Assembly (NCBI RefSeq): GCF_000802385.1
Contig: NZ_JTDN01000002.1
Coordinates: 744,001-808,000, forward strand
Source of the DNA: Croceibacterium mercuriale
GTDB lineage: Bacteria; Pseudomonadota; Alphaproteobacteria; Sphingomonadales; Sphingomonadaceae
Reading direction: 5' to 3'
Length of the DNA: 64,000 nt
The position numbers and the translations under genes were made by a program. Below, piece by piece: positions 7,329 through 16,555 of the stretch (its first letter is position 1; each line of letters starts with the position of its first letter). The notes under the pieces were generated by a model. It did not search any database and had not been told where the DNA came from. It saw only the letters and a program-made list of their open reading frames with translations.

Positions 7329-10300
7329 CGCTGCAGCAGGCTGCGCGCCTGCCCGGCCAGGTGCGCCAGCATCGCCGGGGTCAGCGGATTGGCGGCCCGG
7401 GCCCGCGCCGTCATCCGGCGCAGGGCCTGGATCGCGTCGCCATGACCGTCCAGCCAGGTGCGGACTTCCGCCACCGGATCGCGCCTTGCCGCAGAATCCT
7501 GCAGTCGCGCCTGCAGGAAGGAGAAGCGCATCTGCTGGAAATCGCGCGCCAGGCTGGACACCAGCATCCGGTCCCACGGATCGGACGGGTTCATCACCGA
7601 TGCGCGCGCCTGCGCCCAGTCCAGCCCCATCTCCTCGCCCAGCGTGATGAAGGCATTGGCCAGCGCCACCGGCGGCTGTTCGGTCGTACGGGCCAGGCGA
7701 GCCAGCCCGATCGCACCGTCGATGGCGAACAGCCGGGCGACCGCCGCCGCCAGTTCGGCCGGCGCGCCGGTGTCGGTCAGCGCGGTCTCGATCGCGCCGG
7801 CATGGCCGCGCGCCTCGGCCGCCAGCAGATCGTCCACATGATCGACCAGCTCGGCCACCTGTTCGGCCATGTCGGTGATCGCGGCCGAGGGCGCCGCGGT
7901 GCCGCCGGCCCGCAGCAGATCCGCCATGTGTCCGCGCAGGCCCAGCGCGGCCTGGTCGAACAGCAGCAGTCGCGCCGCTTCCGGCATGGCGGCGGCGTCG
8001 ATCGCGTCCCACAGCGCGTCCATGCCCAGCAGGTCACATGCGGCAACGAAGGCGGCGGCGACCTGCGCCAGCTGCGCGCCTTCCTCCGCCGCCAGCATGA
8101 AGGGATGGATCACGCCCATGCGGTTGATCATCCGGTTGGCGATGGATGTCGCCACGATCTCCTTGCGCAGCTGGTGGTTCAGGATCTCCGGCCGGAAGCG
8201 TTCCTGCATGGTGGCCGGGAAATCGGCCAGCAGCAGCGGTTCGACCGCCGGGTCGTTCGCCAGGTCGCTGCCCTCGATCGCGGATTGCAGCGCCAGCTTG
8301 GTGCTGGACAGCAGCACGGCGAGTTCCGGCCGGGTCAGACCCTGTCCGTCCGCCGCACGCCGGCCCAGTTCCTCCGCACCCGCAAGCCCTTCGGTCTTGC
8401 GATCAAGGTCGCCGCGTTCCTCCAGCCCGTCGATCAGGCCGGCCAGCGACGGCACCGCCGCCGCCCCGCCACGCTCGGCGATGGACAGGGCCAGCGCCTG
8501 CAGGCGGTTGTCCTCCAGCACCAGGGCGGCGACCTCGTCCGTCATCTCGCGCAGCACCGCACGGCGGCCATCCTCGTCCAGCCGGCCGGCAGCCTTGGCC
8601 GCGGCGAGCGCGATCTTGATGTTCACCTCGTTGTCGGAACAGTCCACGCCGGCCGAATTGTCGATGAAGTCGGTGTTGGACCGGCCGCCATGCAAGCCGA
8701 ACTCGATCCGCGCCGCCTGGGTGATGCCCAGATTGGCGCCTTCGCCGATCACCGCAACCCGCAGGTCCGCGGCATCGACGCGCAGGGAATCGTTCGTCGG
8801 ATCGCCGACATCGGCATGGCTCTCACCCTGCGCTTTCACATAGGTGCCGATGCCGCCGAACCACAGCAGGTCCGCCGGCGCCCGCAGGATCGCGGCGATC
8901 AGGCTGTCGGGGTCGAGCGCGTCCGCCTCGACGCCCAGCGCCTCGCGCGCCTCGGGCGACAGGAGGATGCGCTTTTCCGTCCGCGGCCATACGCCGCCCC
9001 CGGCAGAGATCAGCGCCTTGTCGTAATCGGCCCAGCTGGACCGGGGCAGGTCGAACAGGCGCTGCCGTTCGGTCCAGCTGGCGGTCGCATCGGGCGCCGG
9101 GTCGATGAAGATGTGGCGATGGTCGAAGGCGGCGACCAGCCGGATCGCCCTGGACAGCAGCATGCCGTTGCCGAACACGTCGCCCGACATGTCGCCGCAG
9201 CCGACCACCCGCACCGGGTCGACCTGCACGTCTACGCCGCGTTCCAGGAAATGCCGCTGGACGGACAGCCACGCGCCGCGCGCGGTGATGCCCATCGCCT
9301 TGTGGTCGTATCCGTTGGAGCCGCCGCTGGCGAAGGCGTCGCCCAGCCAGAAATCATGTTCCTCGGCAATGGCATTGGCGGTGTCGCTGAAGGTGGCGGT
9401 GCCCTTGTCGGCCGCCACGACGAAGTATGGATCCGCTCCGTCGCGTATGACGATGCCGTCCGGATGCACGGTCCGGCCACCCACCAGATTGTCCGTCACC
9501 GACAGCAGCGTGCGGATGAACAGCTTGTAGCTTTCCTTGCCCTCGGTGAACCAGGCATCGCGGTCCACGGCCGGGCTGGGCAGCTGCTTGGGGTAGAAGC
9601 CGCCCTTGGCGCCGGTCGGCACGATGACCGCGTTCTTCACCCGCTGCGCCTTCATCAGGCCGAGCACTTCGGTGCGGAAATCGTCCCGCCGGTCGGACCA
9701 GCGCAGGCCGCCGCGCGCCACAGGGCCGGCGCGCAGGTGGATGCCTTCGACCCGGCGCGAATAGACAAAGATCTCCCGCCACGGCACCGGCCGGGGCAGG
9801 CCGGGCACGCAGGCCGAATCCAGCTTCAGCGCCAGCGCTTCTTCCCCGGCCGGGGCAAAGGCATTGGTGCGCAGCACGGCATTGATGATCGCCCAGTACA
9901 GCCGCAGCAGCCGGTCGTCGTTCAGCGCGCTGACCTGCGCGAGGCCCGCAGTAATCGCATCCGCCTGTTCCTGCGCCGCCGCGTCCCGATCACCGGCGAA
10001 GGCGGGATCGTGCCGCAGGCGGAACAGCTGCACCAGCGCGCGTGTCACATCGGGCGCGCCGCGCAGCGCATCGACCACGGTGTAGATGGTGAAGGACAAG
10101 CCCGTCTGCCGCAGATAGCGGTAGAAGGCGCGCAGCCAGTCGGCTTCCTCCGCCACCAGCCCGGTGCTGGTGACCAGGCGGTTGAACACGTCGTCCTCCG
10201 CCCGGCCATTGATCACGGCAACGATTGCCGCCTCGATCGTGGGCGCGCGCTCCAGCAGCGGTGCGGCATCGCCGCCGCCCGTCAGCTGCAGGCGGAAGTC

Positions 10301-12016
10301 GTGGATCGTGTCGGCATCGTCGCCGGTCAGCTCGGTCGGCAGTTCGGCCAGCACGCGGAAGCCGAAATTTTCCAGCGCCGGCACCGCATCGGACAGCGGC
10401 ATGGCGCCGCCGGCCTGGTACAGCTTCAGCCGCAGCTGGTCCGCCGCGTCGCCATCCACCCGGTACAGCCGGGCATCGCGGCCCAGTGCCGCCTGCATAT
10501 CGCCCACCGCCAGCTGGCGCAGGCGGGCGATGTCCTCGGCCGCCTCCACCGCGCCATACTCGGTGCGATAGGCGGCGGGGAAGCTTTCGGCATACCGGCT
10601 GGCGAGCGCGGCCGCGCGGCCCGGCTCCTCCTGCACGGCCAGCGCCTCCTCCACCGCATCGGTCCAGCCGCGCAGCATCGCCTGCAACTTGGCATCGACC
10701 GCGGCCGGATCCACCACCGTACCCAGGCCGCGCACATCCAGCACGAAGCGCAGGGTGGCCAGCGTGCCGCCCTCCATCTGCATGGACCAGTCCAGCGTCT
10801 CCGCCCCGATGGCGCGTTCCAGCAGGTCCTGCACCTGCGCGCGGATGGAATTGCCCAGCAGGTCGCGCGGCAACCAGACAAAGGCGAAGATATGCCGGTC
10901 CAGCGGCGCCTGCACCAGCACCAGGCGCGGACGCGGGCGGTCGGTCAGGGCCATCATGGTGGTGGCGACGCGCTCCACATCGTCCACCGGGAAGCTGATC
11001 AGCAGGTCATGCGGCAGCGCGGTCAGCGCATGGACCAGCCCCTTGGCGTCGTGGCTGCCATGCGATAGGCCGTGGCGCTGCAGGATGTCGGCCAGCTGCC
11101 GGCGCAGCACGGGCATGTGATCGGGCGGGGTGGCCAGCGCGGCGCTGGTCCAGATCCCGGCATGGATCGACAGCGCGACGACACGGCCTGCGTCGAACAG
11201 CGGCACCAGGAACAGGTCCAGCGGCACGCGGCGATGCACGCGCGCCACCCGGTTGGCCTTCACGATCAGCGGCGCGGCCCCGGCGCGGCCGTTGGCGGCA
11301 TCGAACCAGGCAAAGGCGCGGGCCAGCGTCTCTTCCGCCAGCAGGTCTGGTTCGCCCGCGCGGCAGATGCCCAGCAGGTCCGTCGCGGCACCATCACGCG
11401 GAATGGTCTGGTGACCCAGCAGCGTCAGCCGGTCCGCCGCCAGCCAGCGCAGCAGCGCGGCATGTTCGCTGTCGGCCAGCCCGTCGGCATCCGCCTCCAG
11501 CACCTCCTTCATCCGGCCCCAGTCCGCCACCGCGGCGCGCACATCGGCCAGCGTGACCTGCAGCTGGCCCTCCAGCGCGCGGCGCGCGCGGCCGTCCAGC
11601 CGGGCGGTTTCCAGGTAGATCATCGATTCGCGCTGCTCGCCCACGGCGCCGCTGTCGGGCAGGGCCAGCAACTGCCCGGCCGCATCGCGGCGCACCGGCA
11701 GGATCGGGTGGACCAGCATGTCGATTGCCAGTCCCTGCGCGGCGATCGCCCCGGCAACCGAGTCGACCAGGAACGGCATGTCTTTGTTCACGATGGCGAT
11801 GCGGGTGGCGCGATGCCCCTCCGCCCCGCTGCGCACCAGCAGCGCCGCTTCCGATCGGGGACGCAGGCGGGCCGCCTCCAGCAGGAAGGCGGCGGCTTCC
11901 GCCAGCTGCGCTTCTGTCAGCGTGCCTTCGTTGGGCAGCAGCGATGCCGCCATCTGCGCCTGCAAGGTCCCGATCAGCGTTGCGTCATCCATCGGGCCAG
12001 TCTCCACGGTCGCCAT
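7325..12016 (-). CDS. gdhB: NAD-specific glutamate dehydrogenase, 180-kDa class
   Basis: This 1563-residue protein has the usual length of the large NAD-GDH class. These enzymes deaminate glutamate to 2-oxoglutarate and ammonia and mainly serve catabolism. The N-terminal half carries the ACT-like regulatory domains. The catalytic region starts near residue 765 with [18 protein letters not shown] and [16 protein letters not shown], including the catalytic lysine, and is followed by the Rossmann domain. The ATG at 12016 gives MATVETGP; an upstream in-frame ATG at 12049 would add 11 residues. The gene overlaps the downstream ferredoxin reductase by four bases. A very long open frame on the opposite strand is a composition shadow. 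Confidence 0.95.
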   Translation of the reverse strand: MATVETGPMDDATLIGTLQAQMAASLLPNEGTLTEAQLAEAAAFLLEAARLRPRSEAALLVRSGAEGHRATRIAIVNKDMPFLVDSVAGAIAAQGLAIDMLVHPILPVRRDAAGQLLALPDSGAVGEQRESMIYLETARLDGRARRALEGQLQVTLADVRAAVADWGRMKEVLEADADGLADSEHAALLRWLAADRLTLLGHQTIPRDGAATDLLGICRAGEPDLLAEETLARAFAWFDAANGRAGAAPLIVKANRVARVHRRVPLDLFLVPLFDAGRVVALSIHAGIWTSAALATPPDHMPVLRRQLADILQRHGLSHGSHDAKGLVHALTALPHDLLISFPVDDVERVATTMMALTDRPRPRLVLVQAPLDRHIFAFVWLPRDLLGNSIRAQVQDLLERAIGAETLDWSMQMEGGTLATLRFVLDVRGLGTVVDPAAVDAKLQAMLRGWTDAVEEALAVQEEPGRAAALASRYAESFPAAYRTEYGAVEAAEDIARLRQLAVGDMQAALGRDARLYRVDGDAADQLRLKLYQAGGAMPLSDAVPALENFGFRVLAELPTELTGDDADTIHDFRLQLTGGGDAAPLLERAPTIEAAIVAVINGRAEDDVFNRLVTSTGLVAEEADWLRAFYRYLRQTGLSFTIYTVVDALRGAPDVTRALVQLFRLRHDPAFAGDRDAAAQEQADAITAGLAQVSALNDDRLLRLYWAIINAVLRTNAFAPAGEEALALKLDSACVPGLPRPVPWREIFVYSRRVEGIHLRAGPVARGGLRWSDRRDDFRTEVLGLMKAQRVKNAVIVPTGAKGGFYPKQLPSPAVDRDAWFTEGKESYKLFIRTLLSVTDNLVGGRTVHPDGIVIRDGADPYFVVAADKGTATFSDTANAIAEEHDFWLGDAFASGGSNGYDHKAMGITARGAWLSVQRHFLERGVDVQVDPVRVVGCGDMSGDVFGNGMLLSRAIRLVAAFDHRHIFIDPAPDATASWTERQRLFDLPRSSWADYDKALISAGGGVWPRTEKRILLSPEAREALGVEADALDPDSLIAAILRAPADLLWFGGIGTYVKAQGESHADVGDPTNDSLRVDAADLRVAVIGEGANLGITQAARIEFGLHGGRSNTDFIDNSAGVDCSDNEVNIKIALAAAKAAGRLDEDGRRAVLREMTDEVAALVLEDNRLQALALSIAERGGAAAVPSLAGLIDGLEERGDLDRKTEGLAGAEELGRRAADGQGLTRPELAVLLSSTKLALQSAIEGSDLANDPAVEPLLLADFPATMQERFRPEILNHQLRKEIVATSIANRMINRMGVIHPFMLAAEEGAQLAQVAAAFVAACDLLGMDALWDAIDAAAMPEAARLLLFDQAALGLRGHMADLLRAGGTAAPSAAITDMAEQVAELVDHVDDLLAAEARGHAGAIETALTDTGAPAELAAAVARLFAIDGAIGLARLARTTEQPPVALANAFITLGEEMGLDWAQARASVMNPSDPWDRMLVSSLARDFQQMRFSFLQARLQDSAARRDPVAEVRTWLDGHGDAIQALRRMTARARAANPLTPAMLAHLAGQARSLLQR

Positions 12017-12091
12017 CGCCTGTCCTCTCGCACTGTCAGCTGTTCGCACGATTATGTCGCGCCGCTGTTACTTTATCGTACCTGCTTCCTG

Positions 12092-13072
12092 TCAGCCGAG
12101 CGCGGCCTTCGTCAACCGCAGAGACTCCTCGCGCGCGGCCGGGTCGTATGTCGCACCGGCCACGATGATCTCGTCTGCCCCCGTGCGTTCGACGAAGCGG
12201 CCGATCGCCGCGCGCACGGTGGCCGGGCTGCCGACCGCACGGACCTGCATCATGTGTTCCATCATGGCGAGGGCCGCCGGCGGCACCGTGCCACGATAAT
12301 TGGGCACCGGCGGCGGCATCTTGCCCGGATCGCCGCTGCGCAGGCGCACGAAGCTCTGCTCCTGGCTGGTGGCCAGCAACTGTGCGTCCGCATCGGTGTC
12401 GGCGGCGAACACGTTCATGGCCGCGGCGACATAAGGCTGCTCCAGCGCGGCGGACGGGCGGAACTGGCTGCGATAGACGGACAGCGCCTGGTCCAGATGA
12501 TCGGGCGCGAAATGGCTGGCGAAGGCATAGGGCATCCCCAGGCGCGCGGCCAGTTGCGCGCCGAACAGGCTGGAGCCGAGCAGCCACATCTGCACCTGCG
12601 CGCCCAGCCCCGGCGTGGCCACGATGGGCAGGTCGGTATCGCCGGTCAGCAGTGCGCGCAGCTCCAGCACATCCTGCGGGAACGCCTCTGCCGCGCGGTG
12701 CAGATCCTTGCGCAACGCCTGCCCCAGCACCGGTCCGGCGCCCGGTGCACGGCCCAGCCCCAGGTCGACCCGGCCGGGGAACAGCGCATCCAGCGTGCCG
12801 AACTGTTCCGCGATCAGGAACGGGCTGTGATTGGGCAGCATGATCCCGCCCGATCCGATGCGGATGGTGCGGGTGGCATTGCCGATATGTGCCAGCACCA
12901 CCGAGGTGGCGCCGCCGGCGATCCCGTGCATGGTGTGATGTTCCGCCACCCAGAAGCGGTGGTAGCCGGCCTCTTCCGCGACCTGCGCCAGGCGGGTGGT
13001 GGCGGCGAGCGCCTCCGCCGGGCCCTGGCCTTCGCGGATGGGGACGAGATCGAGAACGGACAGGGTGGTCAT
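12092..13072 (-). CDS. LLM-class flavin-dependent oxidoreductase (luciferase-like)
   Basis: This 326-residue TIM-barrel protein belongs to the bacterial luciferase-like monooxygenase family, of the subgroup with the N-terminal motif LSVLDLVPIREG. Other family landmarks are FWVAEHH, GSGGIMLPNHSPFLIAEQFGTL and the glycine-rich R-x-DLGLGRAPG. Members use reduced FMN to oxidise small organic molecules; the substrate cannot be read from sequence. The ATG at 13072 overlaps the stop of the upstream alpha/beta hydrolase by four bases, so the two form a coupled pair. gdhB follows 75 bp downstream on the same strand but probably has its own promoter. Confidence 0.88.
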   Translation of the reverse strand: MTTLSVLDLVPIREGQGPAEALAATTRLAQVAEEAGYHRFWVAEHHTMHGIAGGATSVVLAHIGNATRTIRIGSGGIMLPNHSPFLIAEQFGTLDALFPGRVDLGLGRAPGAGPVLGQALRKDLHRAAEAFPQDVLELRALLTGDTDLPIVATPGLGAQVQMWLLGSSLFGAQLAARLGMPYAFASHFAPDHLDQALSVYRSQFRPSAALEQPYVAAAMNVFAADTDADAQLLATSQEQSFVRLRSGDPGKMPPPVPNYRGTVPPAALAMMEHMMQVRAVGSPATVRAAIGRFVERTGADEIIVAGATYDPAAREESLRLTKAALG

Positions 13073-13818
13073 GGAGTGCTTTCGACAAGAGCCGCGACCG
13101 TGCGCAGCAGGAGGGCGATCTGTTCGGGGGTGGACAGCCGGTGGTCGCCATCCTTCACCAGCGTCACCTGCACGTCCGCACTGGCGAGCCGGTCGGCCAG
13201 TCGCAGCGACAGTGCCGGCGGCACCACATCGTCCGCCTGCCCGTGCAGCAGCCGCATGGGGCAGGTCAGCGGTATGGGGGCACCCAGCAGGCGACTGGCC
13301 TGCCCGTCGGCCCAGAACAGCGGATGGGTGGGGGTCGGTTCGTGGCCATAGTCATTGGGCCGCAGCAGGGTTCCGCCGCTGGCCAGCAGCGCCTGTTCGC
13401 GGGCATCGAAGCCCCAGTCGGTGAAGTCCGGCGCGGGCGCGATGCCGACCAGCGCGGCCACGCGCTGACGCAGCCGCAAGGCCACCAGCAGCATCAGCCA
13501 GCCGCCCATGGAGGAGCCGACCAGCACCAGCGGACCGTCGGTCAGCCCTTCGGCCAGAGTGACCGCTTCATCCGCCCACCGGGTCAGGCTGCCATCCGTG
13601 AACGCGCCATCGCTCTCGCCGCAGCCGCTGTAATCCAGCAGCAGGCAGCCATGGCCCAGGGTCTGCGCCTGGTCGAACAGGGCGGTCGCCTTGCCGCCGC
13701 TCATGTCGGACATGTAGCCGGGCAGGAACAGCACCGTGGCGACCGGGCGGGTGCCGCGGGTCAGCCGGAAGGCGATGCGGCGGCCATCCGGCATGGCGAA
13801 GAATTGGGGTTCGGCCAT
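13069..13818 (-). CDS. Alpha/beta hydrolase, ABHD10-like
   Basis: This 249-residue alpha/beta hydrolase has a complete triad: nucleophile serine in GSSMGG, aspartate in HGQADDVVP and histidine in DGDHRLS. The motif LPGYMSDMSGGKA after the first strand is typical of the ABHD10 group (mitochondrial acyl-thioesterase/acyl-glucuronide esterase) and its alphaproteobacterial relatives. The natural substrate is unknown; depalmitoylation is possible by family analogy. I chose the ATG at 13818. The in-frame ATG at 13932 would add 38 Arg-rich residues without homology. The 3' end overlaps the LLM oxidoreductase start, giving a two-gene unit. Confidence 0.85.
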   Translation of the reverse strand: MAEPQFFAMPDGRRIAFRLTRGTRPVATVLFLPGYMSDMSGGKATALFDQAQTLGHGCLLLDYSGCGESDGAFTDGSLTRWADEAVTLAEGLTDGPLVLVGSSMGGWLMLLVALRLRQRVAALVGIAPAPDFTDWGFDAREQALLASGGTLLRPNDYGHEPTPTHPLFWADGQASRLLGAPIPLTCPMRLLHGQADDVVPPALSLRLADRLASADVQVTLVKDGDHRLSTPEQIALLLRTVAALVESTP

Positions 13819-14037
13819 GACGGGCAGATGGAGGCGGGCAGGTCCATCGGCAAGGGTGCGGGCTGCCCGCCTGATCCTGTGTGCCGCCCGACGGCCGATC
13901 CGCATCAATCGCGGCGCCAAAATAACGGGCAAGTGGCCGCGTCCCGAATTGAAACAGGGGGCATCAGGTTAATTACTTGCGGGCGCACCGCCATTTGCTA
14001 ACCGCATCCCTGATGGTTTTGTAACGGGGGTTTGGCG

Positions 14038-15057
14038 ATGTTTTCTTTCTGGAATAGAGATCTGACGGTCCGCAGCTGCTTCGATTGGCAGATCCTGATC
14101 GGTCTTGGCGGCGATGATCGCCTGATCAGCACGCACAACAATACCTCGCTGTTCGGCAATGGTGGTGACGATACGCTCAGCACCAACATGATCTTCGGCT
14201 ACAACTACACCAGGGACTTGCGCACCTGGCAGTTCGGTGGCGACGGTGACGACAAGATGCGCGTCGATACTGGCGCTGCGTCCAGCTATGCCGGCGTGTT
14301 CATGGATGGCGGTGACGGCAACGACTTCATCGAGGTTTACGGCTACCTGCGTGATTCCACCGGCTGCCGCACCACGAAGTCCGAACAGATCGCCACCGGC
14401 GGCGCCGGCAACGACACGATCTGGCTGTATTCCACGATCGAGAATTCGGACGGCCACATCACCAACAAGGCGTTCGGCGGCTCCGGCAACGACACCATCA
14501 TCCTGTCGGCCGACACGCTGCGCAGCAATGTCGGTTCTACCGGCCTGAACTATGCCGAAGGCGGCACGGGCGACGACAACCTGACCGCCCGCGGCTACGG
14601 CTCCACGCAGGACAGCCTGGTCAACGTGCTGTACGGCGAAAGCGGCAACGACACGCTGACTGCCTACATCCACAACAAGATGGGCGCGAGCCACCTGTTC
14701 GGCGGCGACGGCAACGACACGCTCAGCACCTTCGGCGGTGACGGCAACAAGCTGTATGGCGGCGCCGGCAACGACAAGCTGATCGGCGGCGAGGGCGACG
14801 ACATCCTGTTCGGCGGCACCGGCAACGACACCATGAGCACCGGCGAGGGCATCGACCTGGTCGTGTTCGGCTGCAATTCGGGCCAGGATGTGCTGACCCA
14901 GTTCTGCCTGTATCGCGACACCATCACCTTCGAGGATGGCCAGGGCTTCAAATCGCTCTCCGTTGGCGCGACGGGCACGACCCTGACCTTCAACGATGGC
15001 AGCAGCGTGCTGGTCATGGATGCGTTCACCACCGACCTGACCGCATACTTCGCCTGA
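14038..15057 (+). CDS. RTX (hemolysin-type calcium-binding) secreted protein
   Basis: This 339-residue protein is built almost wholly from glycine/aspartate repeats of the GGxGxDxU type, for example GGDGDDKM, GGAGNDTI, GGSGNDTI, GGDGNDTL and GGAGNDKLIGGEGDDILFGG. Each such run forms a calcium-binding beta roll outside the cell. There is no N-terminal signal. The C-terminus (SVLVMDAFTTDLTAYFA) looks like the uncleaved type I secretion signal. Four cysteines are present, which is unusual for RTX proteins. GGGGG lies 7 bases before the ATG at 14038. No catalytic domain is recognisable, so it may be a surface or matrix protein. It borders the exopolysaccharide locus; no type I exporter is in the window. 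Confidence 0.8.
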   Translation: MFSFWNRDLTVRSCFDWQILIGLGGDDRLISTHNNTSLFGNGGDDTLSTNMIFGYNYTRDLRTWQFGGDGDDKMRVDTGAASSYAGVFMDGGDGNDFIEVYGYLRDSTGCRTTKSEQIATGGAGNDTIWLYSTIENSDGHITNKAFGGSGNDTIILSADTLRSNVGSTGLNYAEGGTGDDNLTARGYGSTQDSLVNVLYGESGNDTLTAYIHNKMGASHLFGGDGNDTLSTFGGDGNKLYGGAGNDKLIGGEGDDILFGGTGNDTMSTGEGIDLVVFGCNSGQDVLTQFCLYRDTITFEDGQGFKSLSVGATGTTLTFNDGSSVLVMDAFTTDLTAYFA

Positions 15058-15077
15058 TCGGTTCGCCGTTCGGAATG

Positions 15078-15112
15078 GGCCGGGGCCGCCGCAAGGCGCG
15101 CCCCGGCCTTTT
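15078..15112 (+). terminator. Rho-independent terminator of the RTX gene
   Basis: A perfect 9-bp stem (GGCCGGGGC at 15078-15086 with GCCCCGGCC at 15100-15108) is followed by TTTT. It lies 20 bp after the RTX stop codon and ahead of the convergent histidine kinase stop. Confidence 0.85.
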
Positions 15113-15128
15113 CATGTCCGCCGCCCGC

Positions 15129-16430
15129 TCAACCTTCGGCAAGCGGTACCTGTAACCGGGCGACCAGCCCGCCGCCGGGCGGTGATTCGAAGGTCAGCGC
15201 ACCGTTGAAGCGCATCATCAGGTGATGGGCCGTGGGGATGCCTAGGCCAAACCCCTTGGTATTGCGCTGCCGGGCGACATCCAGGCGATAGAACGGCTGC
15301 AGGATCGCCTCGAACTCGGCCTGCGGGATACCCGGGCCGAGGTCGGTGATGGTGATGACCCAGCCATCCCCCGTCCGCCCGATCGTGATCGCCGCCGCAC
15401 CGCCATGGCGCGCCGCGTTCTCCACCAGCGCATGCACCGCCAGGCCCAGGGGTTCGGGGTAGGTGACCACCCACGCCGCCGGGCACGGGGCGATCGTGAC
15501 CTGCTCGCCGAACCCGGCCAGCGACTCGCGCAGGAACTCCGCCAGCTCGATCCGTTCGGGCGATGCGGTCAGGTGCTGCGCGCGCAGATAGGTCTGCAGC
15601 GATGTCAGCAGATCATCCATCTCGGTCGCGCTGCCGGTGATGATGCCGGCGATCTCCGCATCCTCCACGAAGGTGGCTGCGATCTTCTGCCGCGCGAGCG
15701 GCGTGCGCAGGTCATGGCTGATCGCCTCGAACGAACGGGCCTGGTCCTGCAGCAGCTGGGCGATCCGTTCCTGCATCACGTTCATGGCATGGGCCAGGTC
15801 GCGCAGGTCGCGAGGGCCGTGGCCCTCGTCGATGGTGACCTCCCGCCCATGGCCGATAGCCCCCGCGGCATCCGCCAGCCGCCGCAGGGGCGCCCCCAAC
15901 CGGTTCAGCAGGGCCAGCCCTGCGCCCAGGATCGCGACCGCCAGCACGAAGGTCAGCACATTGGCCCGCCAGGCGACCGGCCACATGGTGGAGATGTCGT
16001 GCGACCGGAAGTTCAGCCAGGTCCCGTCCGCCAGCTGCAGCGATCCGATCAGGTCGGTGCTGTTGCGGCTGGTGCGGACCAGCCTGAGGTGGAGCGAACG
16101 ATCGGCGAGCGACGGCTCCCACGCGATGATCCGGGCGGCGATGTCGCGCAGCATCTCGTCATGCGGGGCGCGCGTGACCCGCGGTGCCGACGCAATCCGC
16201 GCCACCAGGTGGCTGGTGGTCATGCTGCGCGCGGTCTGTTCCGGGGCGATGGCATGCAGGCGATCGCTCACCACCAGCAGTTCGGCCACACGGCGCGCAT
16301 GGTCGTCGCGCAGGGTCTGCCGGTCGATGATGCCGTAGAACATCAGGCTGCCGGCGAGCTGCACCAGCCCCAGCGTCAGGAACAGGCTCCCGATCAGGAC
16401 AGCGTAACGCGGGTACTGGAACCGTGGCAC
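15129..16430 (-). CDS. Orphan sensor histidine kinase
   Basis: This is a 433-residue membrane kinase. TM1 spans about residues 9-31, a periplasmic sensor of about 125 residues follows, and TM2 spans about 157-175. Then come HAMP, a HisKA domain with phospho-acceptor H239 in ISHDLRTPL, and an HATPase domain with N box HALVENAARHG and ATP-lid glycines in DLGPGIP and GFGLGI. All residues needed for autophosphorylation are present. It reads from a GTG start. No response regulator gene lies next to it, so the partner is elsewhere. Its position between the RTX gene and the wzc operon makes control of the exopolysaccharide genes a reasonable guess only. Confidence 0.88.
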   Translation of the reverse strand: MPRFQYPRYAVLIGSLFLTLGLVQLAGSLMFYGIIDRQTLRDDHARRVAELLVVSDRLHAIAPEQTARSMTTSHLVARIASAPRVTRAPHDEMLRDIAARIIAWEPSLADRSLHLRLVRTSRNSTDLIGSLQLADGTWLNFRSHDISTMWPVAWRANVLTFVLAVAILGAGLALLNRLGAPLRRLADAAGAIGHGREVTIDEGHGPRDLRDLAHAMNVMQERIAQLLQDQARSFEAISHDLRTPLARQKIAATFVEDAEIAGIITGSATEMDDLLTSLQTYLRAQHLTASPERIELAEFLRESLAGFGEQVTIAPCPAAWVVTYPEPLGLAVHALVENAARHGGAAAITIGRTGDGWVITITDLGPGIPQAEFEAILQPFYRLDVARQRNTKGFGLGIPTAHHLMMRFNGALTFESPPGGGLVARLQVPLAEG

Positions 16431-16555
16431 CGCCGGCGCATCCTGTGTTTCAGCTAGCGTGCTGATTGTCTCCTGCGCGCACGTTCCCAGCTAACCGGGG
16501 CAAGGTCAACCGGTCGTGGCGGGGGGATGCCGGCCGTTCCCCCGCGACGATCGTC

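Noticed and set aside
7319-11068. Very long open frame (about 1249 codons) on the plus strand opposite the glutamate dehydrogenase gene
   Set aside because: It lies fully inside gdhB, is rich in Arg, Gln, His and Gly, and matches no family; it is a composition shadow of a GC-rich gene.
13962-14015. CATCAGG and CCTGATG inverted copies ahead of the RTX gene
   Set aside because: Seven-base arms 40 bp apart are expected by chance in this much sequence; no flanking pairing supports a hairpin.
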